Shown here piece after piece: positions 26,210 through 35,600 of a stretch of 64,000 bases of DNA. The notes beneath the pieces were generated by a model. It had not been told where the DNA came from, ran no database searches, and worked only from the letters and a program-made list of their open reading frames with translations. Location: positions 1 to 64,000 of the forward strand of contig NZ_MWQE01000009.1 of NCBI RefSeq assembly GCF_002210285.1. The letters run 5' to 3'. Numbering within the stretch: position 1 is the stretch's first letter; every line of letters starts with the position of its first letter. The translations under genes were made by a program, and so were the position numbers. The stretch comes from Fibrobacter sp. UWR2 (GTDB lineage Bacteria > Fibrobacterota > Fibrobacteria > Fibrobacterales > Fibrobacteraceae).

Positions 26210-29200
26210 CTACCCTTCTTGATGATTATACTCCTCATACAGGCGCTCCCATGTAGGGGAAATTACTTCTCTAAACGAGTCCTTTTCACAGCGAGGTAGA
26301 AAATCGCCATGAGAATTGGAATAATGCTTGAAATTTCCGCATAACCTGCAGTATTTTTCGAAGTGCTCCTTTATAACGGATTCCGTCAATTCTGCAAGCG
26401 ATTTCACGCCCTCTCCATCACCTAAGACTCTCGAAATTCCTCCACAAACGGAACAACCATAATATCCGTTCTTATTCAATCCTATTCCACAATACGACGC
26501 GACCCAACATGCCTTCTGGTAATCCTCGTCTTTGAAATTAGGATCGTCTATAGGGGCATCGGCAAACGGGGTGAAATATCCGATTTCATTGTCATCTTTT
26601 GAAGATTCATAATCTATACGAACATTCTTAAAGGACTTAATCTCTTCACAGATATTTCGAGACTGTACTGTATAACGGTTTGATACGACTTGGATGACAA
26701 CATCGTTATTGAACGCATCGGCGTATTCCGTCTGCAAAATTCCTAGAATATCCTTGAGTTGGGGGTGCAGCGTCGGCTCTCCACCAAGAATGTTTATCAA
26801 TTTCCATTTGATATTGAGTCGTATACTTTCTTCGACAAATCTCTTGATATCCTGAAGACCCATACGTTCCCTTGATGGAGCCTTCCCGCAAGACCTGTTG
26901 CATCCCTTGCATTTCAAGTTGCAATCAAAGGTGATGTCTATTTCAATTTTGTCCATCTGCGGGAAAAATGTCTTACGCTTCTTGTATACGTTTTGAGGCG
27001 AAAGCTTATCCTTTCTAAGTATTTCCTTGATGCAGCGTTCCTTTATATCTCTATTCGCATCCCTATTCTCGTAATCCCTTTCGTAATAGTAGTTTATGAA
27101 GTCCATCTGATATGGGGATTCGCTCATCTCTACGATGGGTACCATAATCGCATAGTCGTCACATTTCTCAAACCATTTTCGCTGCGAAAACTTAGTTTCG
27201 CCATTGTTATACATAAAGTACGATAAAGGAATTGAATCAAAGAGGTATTTCCTGAACGTCTTCAAATGCTGCCATACATTGCCCCCATACTTTCGCGGAT
27301 CCATAAAGTCTACGGGATAACGGTAATGAGGCTGGATTCTGTAAGTCTGGTGGACTCGACCACAGGTTGTATCCACGCCCCACATGGCATATTTCTTGTA
27401 AACATCATATAGGGCGTCTTTCCCAATCAAGGCATCATCGGCATCTACCATGACGATTATAGAATCAGGATTACTGCAGTAGTTGTGCAGTGCGAGGTAC
27501 TCGCATTGCAGTTTCTCTAGCCTAGTACGTCCCTTTATGAAGGTTATTCTGTCTGAATAAGGCTTAATCAAGTAGTCGATAAAATACTGAATCCCATTGT
27601 CGGAACAGTCATCATAAAGAATAATGCTAAAATCCTGAAAACGCTGGCTCATTAACGAGCACCAAAAACGAAGGAACCTCTCGATAGAAACATTCCTAAG
27701 ACAAGAGAGAACAACCATTTTCTCATTGCGTTTGGGGAAACTCCAATCAAAGAAGGATCCCTCGCAATCAAAGTGATTTATCTGTTTGTCCAGAATATAA
27801 CCCTGCTCAATCCTGTCCAGTATATTCATCCAGCTATAGGGCTTTGTTTTCCTGTAGTTTTGGGGATGAATGTAGAAGCTTCTCTTGTCCCCACCACGAA
27901 TGGAACAATATCCCGTTTGCTTTTGATACTGCTCCATGGACCTATACCAGGTTAGCCTCAATTTGCCGTTTTCATCTGTACTATTAGGGTAAGGGCGTAA
28001 GCCGAACATTCGCTTCTTATCAAATAAACCCATTCTTACTTCTGGCACAAAGCCACCCTCTTCAAAACCAAAATACGGATTGCTTTGGGAAACCGGTATG
28101 TTGAACCCGACTGAAATGACTTTTTCGTTTGATTCCAGTTCGTTTAACATATCATTCATGAACGAATGACCATAATCGGATCGACCTATCATTACATCAC
28201 TATCCATTTGCAGGATGTAATCGCCTTCGCAGTTCTCGAAAGCATACAGCTGTGACGCAATCGGAACACCTTTTATGGAATGAGTCTCCTTTGTCGCTAT
28301 TCCGAACCACCGTTGGTTTATCGCCTCGGCCTGATTAGCATCAAAGAGAACTATCCTGTCGATAACGCCTTCATTCCTTAGCTTTTCTGTAATTGCAATG
28401 ACATCGTTCAGGTTTCCTTCTGCAGTATATTGACGTACAAAATCACATTCGCGGCAATCAATAGAAACGACCACCTCATGGAAGTAGTTTGGACAGGATA
28501 ACTGGCGTACGATATGGCGAATATTGGATTCAATCGTGAACACATCCTGGGCACACGTCTTGATTAGCAGGGAAACCTTTTTGCGAAGAGGGGTGATTTT
28601 TCTAAAGCCAAGAGCAATTCTTTGGGGAACAAAGGTGTTGTTGCTACTTAATTTCGGTTCGTCAACCTGAATATCCGATAAGTACAGATGTTCCCGGATT
28701 TTTGAAAAGAACAGATAATCAAGATTGCAAATTTCAGCGCAGCTGTATATCTCGTAAATTAATCCTGATTGCTGGTTAATCTTGAGAGAATGTATTACCG
28801 GGCCAGACTCCTCGTAAATGATGTTGGAGAAAATCTTGTTGACGAATTCCCTAAAACCATCTAATTCCGGCAAATCGAAGTTGTTAATCGCACTCCGCTG
28901 CAATTTCTTTAATCGGGGATTATCCTGCTCATGAATGAAGATAAACATGCGCGCACAGGCATTTAAGAAAAAGTCGTCATTGTAATACTTGCACCCATCA
29001 AGATCTATTAGCTTTATGGTTCCATTTACTCGAATGAAATTTTCCCGCTTGCAATCCTGAATAATCACCTTCTTCTGCCAGCATTCCGTCAAGAACTGGA
29101 TTGCGTCTTTTTCTGAGAAATACCCAACAGGTTCTGAGGCCTCATAGGGATACTTTTCAATAAACAGACCTTCAAACTCTAAGACCTCATCCAAATGGTA

Positions 29201-29416
29201 AAAGGACTTGTATTCTTTTTTGTCAAAGAAGAAGGTCAAATGACGGTAGGTATACCACTTGTCACCGCCCTCAAAGAACGGAAGGATTACCTTGTATACA
29301 TAGTTCGCATCATGAAAGACGACTCCTTCATAGCCTTGGCCTAAATATTCCAAATCGTCTAGGCCCATTTTTTTCAAAATTTCTAGTGCACGCTGCTTTC
29401 TTTCTTCATTTTGCAT
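26210..29416 (-). CDS. kinase-like / GT2 / GT2 / radical SAM fusion protein
   Basis: A 1068-residue fusion. Residues 17-160 look kinase-like: glycine loop GQGYEGVVF, catalytic-loop-like IIQDCKRENF, and LIDLDG. Residues 278-470 form a GT2 glycosyltransferase-like domain with YILQMDSDV. Residues about 565-700 form a second one with IILYDDCSDNG and VMVDADDA. From about 820 there is a radical SAM domain with CNLKCKGC (CX3CX2C) and NILGGEPTL, then extra cysteines CSVCGG and CRLC for an auxiliary cluster. The ATG at 29416 lies inside the upstream GT gene (34-nt overlap). Role unknown; probably makes a modified glycan or glycopeptide. Confidence 0.75.
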   Translation of the reverse strand: MQNEERKQRALEILKKMGLDDLEYLGQGYEGVVFHDANYVYKVILPFFEGGDKWYTYRHLTFFFDKKEYKSFYHLDEVLEFEGLFIEKYPYEASEPVGYFSEKDAIQFLTECWQKKVIIQDCKRENFIRVNGTIKLIDLDGCKYYNDDFFLNACARMFIFIHEQDNPRLKKLQRSAINNFDLPELDGFREFVNKIFSNIIYEESGPVIHSLKINQQSGLIYEIYSCAEICNLDYLFFSKIREHLYLSDIQVDEPKLSSNNTFVPQRIALGFRKITPLRKKVSLLIKTCAQDVFTIESNIRHIVRQLSCPNYFHEVVVSIDCRECDFVRQYTAEGNLNDVIAITEKLRNEGVIDRIVLFDANQAEAINQRWFGIATKETHSIKGVPIASQLYAFENCEGDYILQMDSDVMIGRSDYGHSFMNDMLNELESNEKVISVGFNIPVSQSNPYFGFEEGGFVPEVRMGLFDKKRMFGLRPYPNSTDENGKLRLTWYRSMEQYQKQTGYCSIRGGDKRSFYIHPQNYRKTKPYSWMNILDRIEQGYILDKQINHFDCEGSFFDWSFPKRNEKMVVLSCLRNVSIERFLRFWCSLMSQRFQDFSIILYDDCSDNGIQYFIDYLIKPYSDRITFIKGRTRLEKLQCEYLALHNYCSNPDSIIVMVDADDALIGKDALYDVYKKYAMWGVDTTCGRVHQTYRIQPHYRYPVDFMDPRKYGGNVWQHLKTFRKYLFDSIPLSYFMYNNGETKFSQRKWFEKCDDYAIMVPIVEMSESPYQMDFINYYYERDYENRDANRDIKERCIKEILRKDKLSPQNVYKKRKTFFPQMDKIEIDITFDCNLKCKGCNRSCGKAPSRERMGLQDIKRFVEESIRLNIKWKLINILGGEPTLHPQLKDILGILQTEYADAFNNDVVIQVVSNRYTVQSRNICEEIKSFKNVRIDYESSKDDNEIGYFTPFADAPIDDPNFKDEDYQKACWVASYCGIGLNKNGYYGCSVCGGISRVLGDGEGVKSLAELTESVIKEHFEKYCRLCGNFKHYSNSHGDFLPRCEKDSFREVISPTWERLYEEYNHQEG

Positions 29417-31011
29417 AAGCCTAAGCCTCGTTGATAAAGTTCCTTTCGTGTTTCCAGATAGAGAGCGAGTCTCTTGTTGTCTGCGGTTATCTTACCATTC
29501 AAATTGTAAATCGTCAGTAGCACATCCTCTGCAATAGCGATTTTATAATCGTTATCGCCAAGTAGCAAATCAACTAGAAGAAAATGGTCCTCGGCACTAT
29601 TCTTTGCAGGATAGTCGCGCAGGCATCTTTTCGACATGAATACATTACACGACGGTAGTTCTGCTTCGGCAATACCATTCGACATATCCCTCAGCCGGTT
29701 TATTAAATAATCACTGTCAAGGAGATCCTTCGTAGCGCGATTCACCCGACTTATCACCTCTTCATTCAAACGCAAGTAGTTACCGGCTAGTACGACATCA
29801 GCACCGCTCTGTTCTTGAACCTGTTCGATTCTTGACAGAACGAGATTACCTGAATACACGTCATCGCAATCAAGCCGTCCAATCAGTTCTACATTACCGA
29901 AGTATTTCCTAATATAGGCATGAATATCATTTCGTGTCTTGTACGTAGCATTGTTCTTTACACGGATTACCATCACGTTTGTCAAAGCCAAAAGGTCCGA
30001 GACTTCTTCTTCCCAGCCATCGTTAGAATCATCGTCCGCAATCAATACCCATAGATGGCTAGAAAGATTTTCTTGATTGAGAACGGACCGAAGGCTCCGT
30101 CTGATGGTTTTGCGCCCATTGTGAAGCGCAATTCCTATCACAATCTTCTTTTCATCAGCCTTCCCATGAACCAAATTGAACAACTTATATATGTTGCTGG
30201 AGTCATTATAGTCAAAAAGCTTCTCGGCGCGATGAACCGCCTTTTCGAGCAATTCAGGAGTATAGAGGTGAATGTACTTTTCAAAGAATCGTGTAATGCC
30301 GAGACATTTCTTGCCCTTGTCGTAGGTAATGCTACCTTTCCACGCAAAATGGTTCACAAGGACCATCGGTGTAATTGCAAACTGGATCTTTGGAGATAAT
30401 TGCAAAAGCCGAATAAGCATATCCCGGTCGGTACAAGAGGGTAGCATTTCATCAAAGCCATTAACCCTCTTTAATGTACCCAAACTAAAGAACATATTGC
30501 TTCCTTGTATTCCGATATTGCCGCAAAGGAAGTTTTCGATTGTTATGTCGGACTGTTTAAAAATATGCGGTGAAGGGCAATCACTACGTTTTAGATATGC
30601 GCAGCAGGCTTCGGGAAGGCGGCCATTCTTATTGAAAAAGGCGTCAATGGTATTACATTGACGTTCCAGATATGTCGATTCCCAGGAATCATCGTCATCA
30701 AGGAAAGCGATATAGTCGCAATCAATGAATTGACTTGCATACCATTCTATTCCCGAATTCCAAGCCCCAGTACCAGAACAGCCATGTGTATGGCAATTTT
30801 TCAAGTAATGTAGATTCGGATTGTGGTAGGAATTGAGCTTTGCCACTAATTCATCGCTAAAATGAGTATTATCGTTGTCATCAACGACGAGGACGCAGTC
30901 TGGTTTGACGGATTGCGACAAAACGGATGCCAGGGAACGACCGAACAACAGATCGTTCCTGCACATTGATGTGCTTATAAGGACTCCTATTCTATATTTC
31001 TTGGCAATCAA
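29383..31011 (-). CDS. tandem GT2 glycosyltransferase
   Basis: A 542-residue protein with two family 2 glycosyltransferase domains: the first with VLVVDDNDNTHF and AFLDDDDSWE, the second (from about residue 285) with VLIADDDSNDGWEE and GRLDCDDVY. These DxD-type motifs bind nucleotide sugars and metal. The start is a TTG at 31011 with AGGA upstream; no ATG fits. It overlaps both neighbours, so the three genes form one translation-coupled unit. No membrane helices are visible, so it is probably cytoplasmic. Confidence 0.8.
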   Translation of the reverse strand: MIAKKYRIGVLISTSMCRNDLLFGRSLASVLSQSVKPDCVLVVDDNDNTHFSDELVAKLNSYHNPNLHYLKNCHTHGCSGTGAWNSGIEWYASQFIDCDYIAFLDDDDSWESTYLERQCNTIDAFFNKNGRLPEACCAYLKRSDCPSPHIFKQSDITIENFLCGNIGIQGSNMFFSLGTLKRVNGFDEMLPSCTDRDMLIRLLQLSPKIQFAITPMVLVNHFAWKGSITYDKGKKCLGITRFFEKYIHLYTPELLEKAVHRAEKLFDYNDSSNIYKLFNLVHGKADEKKIVIGIALHNGRKTIRRSLRSVLNQENLSSHLWVLIADDDSNDGWEEEVSDLLALTNVMVIRVKNNATYKTRNDIHAYIRKYFGNVELIGRLDCDDVYSGNLVLSRIEQVQEQSGADVVLAGNYLRLNEEVISRVNRATKDLLDSDYLINRLRDMSNGIAEAELPSCNVFMSKRCLRDYPAKNSAEDHFLLVDLLLGDNDYKIAIAEDVLLTIYNLNGKITADNKRLALYLETRKELYQRGLGLCKMKKESSVH

Positions 31012-31621
31012 TTCTGTTCCTGGTTAGAAGGTAGAAGAACGGAGTATCGCATAGGGCAAGCACGACTTTTGCAATAAAGACGCCCAGAACCATGCTCCAG
31101 ATGTTGGGAACAACGCCATAAAACGCGATAAAGGAAAAGATAATCGTATCTAGAAATTGGCTAATAATTGTACTGACATTGTTTCGAATAAATTTGAATC
31201 TTGGGGAATAGTTCCTTATTTTGTGGAAAATGTACACGTCGGTACTTTGGCTTATTATATATGCGACAATGCTTGCAATAAAGATTCTTGTTGACGTGGA
31301 AAAAACTTGGCTGAAAGCACTGGAGTCATAAGGTGATGGCAAAAGGAGTGCCAGGCGGGTTAATACACAGGCCACAATTAGGCAAATGAACCCGAACTGG
31401 ACGATCCTGTTCGCGACCTTCCTTCCATATAGTTCTCCTATAACGTCGGTCATCAAGTATGTTAAGGCATAGCCGACCGTTGCTGAGGGCATTTCTAGGC
31501 CGCATACGCAGATGACTTTCGACGCAAGAAAGTTCGACGAAAGCAAGCCTGCCGTAAATAGGCATGAGCAGGCGATGAGGAAATAGATTTGGCGATTTTG
31601 GGATGGATTGAGTTGAAGCAT
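30992..31621 (-). CDS. yhhQ: YhhQ/VUT-family queuosine precursor transporter
   Basis: A 209-residue polytopic membrane protein with the YhhQ (COG1738) pattern: SNFLASKVI, YALTYLMTDVIGELYGRKVA, IASIVAYIISQSTDVYIFHKI, and FIRNNVSTIISQFLDTIIFSFIAF (read in two pieces). This family imports queuosine precursors. Its 3' end overlaps the glycosyltransferase start by 20 nt, an unexpected partnership. No preQ1-type aptamer was seen upstream. Start ATG at 31621 has a weak ribosome-binding site. Confidence 0.85.
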   Translation of the reverse strand: MLQLNPSQNRQIYFLIACSCLFTAGLLSSNFLASKVICVCGLEMPSATVGYALTYLMTDVIGELYGRKVANRIVQFGFICLIVACVLTRLALLLPSPYDSSAFSQVFSTSTRIFIASIVAYIISQSTDVYIFHKIRNYSPRFKFIRNNVSTIISQFLDTIIFSFIAFYGVVPNIWSMVLGVFIAKVVLALCDTPFFYLLTRNRIDCQEI

Positions 31622-31684
31622 ATGTCAATAGGGTAAAAAGGTTATTTTTTTGTAATATATATTTACATTCAGAAAAGTGGAAGT

Positions 31685-31927
31685 TTAGGCGATGATTACG
31701 CCCGTCTGGATGAGGAACGCACGAATATAGTGGTTATATTCGCGTTCGAGCACCTTGAAGGTGTTTCCGTTGCTCGGTGTTATCGCGACAACCAGCGCCT
31801 TACGGCTAGTTGGGGCCTTGTGCTTCAGGATGGAATGCTTGCCACCCCGATAGTAGTTCCAGCGTCCGCTCCTGATGAGGGCGTTGCAGAAATCGTTAAT
31901 TCGCTTGTCGGCTGAGATGTAGATCAT
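31685..31927 (-). CDS. HicA-like small protein (possible toxin)
   Basis: An 80-residue basic protein starting at the ATG with GAGGTA upstream. The middle RGGKHSILKHK resembles the HicA G-x-H core that carries the catalytic His, and the spacing of strand and helices fits the dsRBD-like HicA fold. No hicB lies next to it; an orphan hicB is at 16645. The frame is open upstream to 32053 through GTG, but the extra residues are not supported. The family call is tentative. Confidence 0.45.
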   Translation of the reverse strand: MIYISADKRINDFCNALIRSGRWNYYRGGKHSILKHKAPTSRKALVVAITPSNGNTFKVLEREYNHYIRAFLIQTGVIIA

Positions 31928-32244
31928 TGGGTACCTCGCTTGGGTAAAATTTTGCGTTGAAGATGTGTTTGGAAACATCCCGTCCGGTTGGAACGGAATT
32001 CTAGGCGTTTGGAGAGGCAGAAATGCAGCTACAGACAAAACGCCAAAAACCACGTCGGTGCTACACCTACGTGACTATCCCCTGGTGAGGTCTAAGACTG
32101 GTTTTTCATCATTTTGAACTCCTTGCTGGCTGTTACGAAAAAAAAGCAGAGAGTTACAACTAACAGCAGTTCAATGATGTATTCGTAATATATAAAAACT
32201 TTTTCGGAAAAGCAATAGGGGAAAGAAAAAAAATCCGACTCGCG
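31928..32244. other. gene-poor stretch with a micro-ORF signal
   Basis: This 317-nt stretch lies between the 1069-residue gene and the HicA-like gene. On the minus strand a strong AAGGAG (near 32120) precedes an ATG-ATG that stops after six codons (MMKNQS). It may be a leader peptide or a remnant start. Nothing else is recognised. Confidence 0.3.
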
Positions 32245-35200
32245 CTATTTATTGGTCAAATCGACTTCTGCCATCTGTATCAGCACCTTTATCAAGTACA
32301 GTTTACTTTCATAGCCATAAAGGTCAAAAAAGTTGACATCGTCATCTATAACATTCTCTACATTAACTGCATTAGGCTCCGTCCCTATTTTTACACGACA
32401 GATATTGGCAACGCCGAACATCGTATTTAAAAAGTTCCGCAGTTCCTCTTCAAAAGGATAATTCTCTATGCACTTGCCTATTTTTTTCAGAATCGGCCTG
32501 TCAATGAGCAATTCGCCCTGATCATTGATTATCTCCTTATTTCCCTTTCTTAACTCATTGGTTTTATTTATCACTTCTTCTAGTATTTGGGGATTATTAA
32601 TTTCTTTCGAAATATTTTCACTAAATTTGTCAAGTACCTTTGACTGCACTATATGGTCTTTCAATCTCGAAAAATACTTGTCACACAACCTAACCCATGA
32701 AAGTGAGTCTGTATCTATGTTACAATCGTATTTGATATTCAGTTTCCTAGATGACGAATAATAAATATCACTTAAAGAATCCGCAAAGGCAAAATATTCT
32801 TCGAGGGAAAAATCGTCCTTCTTCAATACCTCAAGGGCTTCCGCTATTTTATTCTGCAATTCCTCGTCATTACTTTCAATATCTTTCAGTAATTTTGAAA
32901 TCGTTGTTAATACGGCCGATAGTTCGGTAAGGAATTCCTTTGAAAGGGAAGGCGTATTCTTGGCATAGAATGATTTCCACTCATCAGGGACATCATTAAG
33001 AGGAACCTGGTACACTGTATAAGGTGGTGGACCTTCCCTTTTTACCTTTGAATTGACATCCATTTCATAAAATAACTTAACAATCTCGTCCAAAGGAGTT
33101 TCAGTATCCATGTTGTACATTTGTTCTTTCCAATACATTCTTTCTGCCAAGGATATCGACCTATCAGAGTTGGAAGTTTTTATCATCAGCATCACTCTAC
33201 CAAGTATGTAACACTGGTTTGAGAAGGAAACTTTATTTCGCACTATATTAATAAAGTTAATACGATTTAAGCAATCAATAAAGGATGACAGTTTTTCAAG
33301 ATTTAGTCTTATTTCTTGCTCATTTGTATTTTTTGATTTCAAGTCGAACAAGAGTAGCAGCAAATCAATGCAATAGTCCTTCTTCAGCAAGCCTTCTGTA
33401 AACTTGAATTTCGAGTAATGAGTAGCCATGTTTCGTTCTTCATTCAAGTATACACTGCTTGTAAAATTTGAATAAAGTTGCCTATAATAGTTGTCATAGG
33501 AGAATATTATTTTACCGCATTCCAATTGCAATAGCTTCGTATCGGTCTCTGGGAATACTTTACATGTAACTGTTCTAGAAAAGAACTGGTTTTCAAATGT
33601 TGGACTTTTTTGCGCAAGGCTAATTGAGAAACCGTTGTCAATATTTTCCATCAACTCCGTTTCTTTTAATAACTTTTTATCCCTCCTCTTCGCTAGGGAT
33701 TCCAGTTCCTTGAAATCCTTGGAATAATAGCCAAATGTCTTATCTCGCTGCGCATCTATAAAGTTGATTATTTGGATCAAGGTTGTATACCGAGGTTCTC
33801 TTGCATAGGAATTAATGCTATGTATTAAGAATAGAGCCGTCTCGGTCGGATGGAAAGCGGTTTTCTGAAATTTTTCAAAATCAATGGTTACAGAACTCTT
33901 TGGAAGTGATTTAGACAAGATTTCATTGAATATGACAGTCTGTTTTTTTGTCGATTTCCACGAACCATCATAGAGTGCTTCATACAATAAATCCTTAATT
34001 CTAAGGGTATAAAAAGAATCATTTGGAGGAAATGTCGTCTTTTGATCAATGTCCTTGACAAAATCAAATAACGCGAAGAAGAACATCTTCTGCAACCGTA
34101 GTAAAGCCTCCCTCTCTATATACTTCTTTTGTATAACCTCCTGAAAATCAGTATTCTTCCATGTAGCCACAACAACAGACGCACTAGGAGAAATATTAAT
34201 CTGCTTTGTTGCAGCCTTTGGAGTGTTTGCTTCTTCTAGAAACAGCTTGCAATACTTTTTATATTCAAAGAAATGAGACGTCCAATAAAGTAAGAACGAA
34301 ATACACGGCCATTTTTGAAATAAGGTTTTGTCAAAAGAAAAAACGTTTCTGAAAACTTTGCCCAATGCGACAGGATTGACGTTTTTCTCTATTCCATATG
34401 CCGCCTTCACTAGTGAAATAAAGTTCATCAACTTATTTCGTTTGCCTTTATTATAATCTGTATCAACAATTCTACTTCTGTCCTTACTTAAATATATAGG
34501 ATAATTGATAGCGGCGCATATAACCGTTATATTTATTATTTCATTCACGCTTTCAATGGTTGAATAAAAAGCACTTCTTTTTTCTTCATATTTCAAATGC
34601 CGGAAAGCTCCATGCTTTTCACTATTGAGTTGAGCAAATTCCGCCTGTGTCCTGTTTGACTTTCTCATGAAATCAAAAAAATACGCAATTATATAGTCAT
34701 TTATATTCTTGAATAGATATTCCTCGTTACAAACATAAGCACAGTATGTTTCTAGTTCAGATACATTTAGATGATTTTTGCGACGGTCAGATCTATGATT
34801 TTGCTTGTTATATAGCCATAATTCAAAAGGGTAATATTCTTCGGTGCATTCTCCAGTCAATACAAAATTCTTATACTCCTGTAGCCTAGCGTTATACCAG
34901 GGGTCATCAAAAGTCAATGGCGTGTGAATGACATCGAAATCTTCGTCAGAGTCTATTCCAAATTCGAAAAATGCAAAATTAATAAAGTTTCTTTTTTCAT
35001 ATTCAGAAATTGTCAAAATGCACTGGGCAATTATTTTCTTTACCTCGTTTATTGCGTTTCTTATTTTGTCGTTCAGCAATGAATTTGAGTGATGATGTTT
35101 GGTAATAAAAATAAGCAAACTATATAGGCAGAAGAACAAATCTGAAGCAAAGTCATAGTATTCTCGGAAGAGAAGTCTGTTGTCATCTTCGCTAACGTTA

Positions 35201-35454
35201 TCATCCCATTGCGGGAATGCGACTTTCTTTATCTTTTTAAGAGATTGCAATGTTGCTATGTAGAAAAGATTAAAGAAATTAACTGAATACCCAAATCCAT
35301 CTGCAATCAAGATCCTATTACGGATTTTTAAATCGCCACAATTCTTGTGAATCTCGATAATATGACGGTAGCACTCCAGAAGGTCACTATGCGCCTTGCC
35401 GATGATCTCTAAAGATAGATCGATAGCGTCTTTGCCTTGATTTTGCCCATCCAT
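32245..35454 (-). CDS. very large uncharacterised protein next to the RiPP-like locus
   Basis: A 1069-residue AT-rich gene with no recognisable motif, signal peptide or clear membrane helices. It is predicted to be largely helical, rich in Lys, Asn, Phe and Tyr, with an acidic start (MDGQNQGKDAIDLSLEII) and coiled stretches near residues 860-960. No ATPase, protease or nuclease signature is visible. It lies 146 nt downstream of the Cys-repeat gene, in the same direction but after a strong terminator. Base use matches the radical SAM gene, so a common transfer is plausible. It could be a maturation partner or an unrelated cargo gene. Confidence 0.7.
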   Translation of the reverse strand: MDGQNQGKDAIDLSLEIIGKAHSDLLECYRHIIEIHKNCGDLKIRNRILIADGFGYSVNFFNLFYIATLQSLKKIKKVAFPQWDDNVSEDDNRLLFREYYDFASDLFFCLYSLLIFITKHHHSNSLLNDKIRNAINEVKKIIAQCILTISEYEKRNFINFAFFEFGIDSDEDFDVIHTPLTFDDPWYNARLQEYKNFVLTGECTEEYYPFELWLYNKQNHRSDRRKNHLNVSELETYCAYVCNEEYLFKNINDYIIAYFFDFMRKSNRTQAEFAQLNSEKHGAFRHLKYEEKRSAFYSTIESVNEIINITVICAAINYPIYLSKDRSRIVDTDYNKGKRNKLMNFISLVKAAYGIEKNVNPVALGKVFRNVFSFDKTLFQKWPCISFLLYWTSHFFEYKKYCKLFLEEANTPKAATKQINISPSASVVVATWKNTDFQEVIQKKYIEREALLRLQKMFFFALFDFVKDIDQKTTFPPNDSFYTLRIKDLLYEALYDGSWKSTKKQTVIFNEILSKSLPKSSVTIDFEKFQKTAFHPTETALFLIHSINSYAREPRYTTLIQIINFIDAQRDKTFGYYSKDFKELESLAKRRDKKLLKETELMENIDNGFSISLAQKSPTFENQFFSRTVTCKVFPETDTKLLQLECGKIIFSYDNYYRQLYSNFTSSVYLNEERNMATHYSKFKFTEGLLKKDYCIDLLLLLFDLKSKNTNEQEIRLNLEKLSSFIDCLNRINFINIVRNKVSFSNQCYILGRVMLMIKTSNSDRSISLAERMYWKEQMYNMDTETPLDEIVKLFYEMDVNSKVKREGPPPYTVYQVPLNDVPDEWKSFYAKNTPSLSKEFLTELSAVLTTISKLLKDIESNDEELQNKIAEALEVLKKDDFSLEEYFAFADSLSDIYYSSSRKLNIKYDCNIDTDSLSWVRLCDKYFSRLKDHIVQSKVLDKFSENISKEINNPQILEEVINKTNELRKGNKEIINDQGELLIDRPILKKIGKCIENYPFEEELRNFLNTMFGVANICRVKIGTEPNAVNVENVIDDDVNFFDLYGYESKLYLIKVLIQMAEVDLTNK

Positions 35455-35534
35455 AATTCATTTCCCTTACATTTACTGTTTAACCATAGACTTACACTTG
35501 TAAATCTATCCTTTTTTGCCTAGGAATGGAGAGC

Positions 35535-35569
35535 AAAAAAACGCATTTCTCCATTCAACGGAGAAATGC
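35535..35569 (-). terminator. strong terminator after the Cys-repeat gene
   Basis: On the minus strand GCATTTCTCC and GGAGAAATGC pair perfectly around a 7-nt loop and are followed by G and seven T. It separates the precursor from the 1069-residue gene and would make the precursor the last gene of its main transcript. Confidence 0.85.
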
Positions 35570-35600
35570 ATCGTTCTTTATTGCACCTATCTAGCTACAA

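Noticed and set aside
31622-31684. possible preQ1 riboswitch before yhhQ
   Set aside because: The gap is only 63 nt and no preQ1-type pseudoknot or C-rich binding loop could be found.
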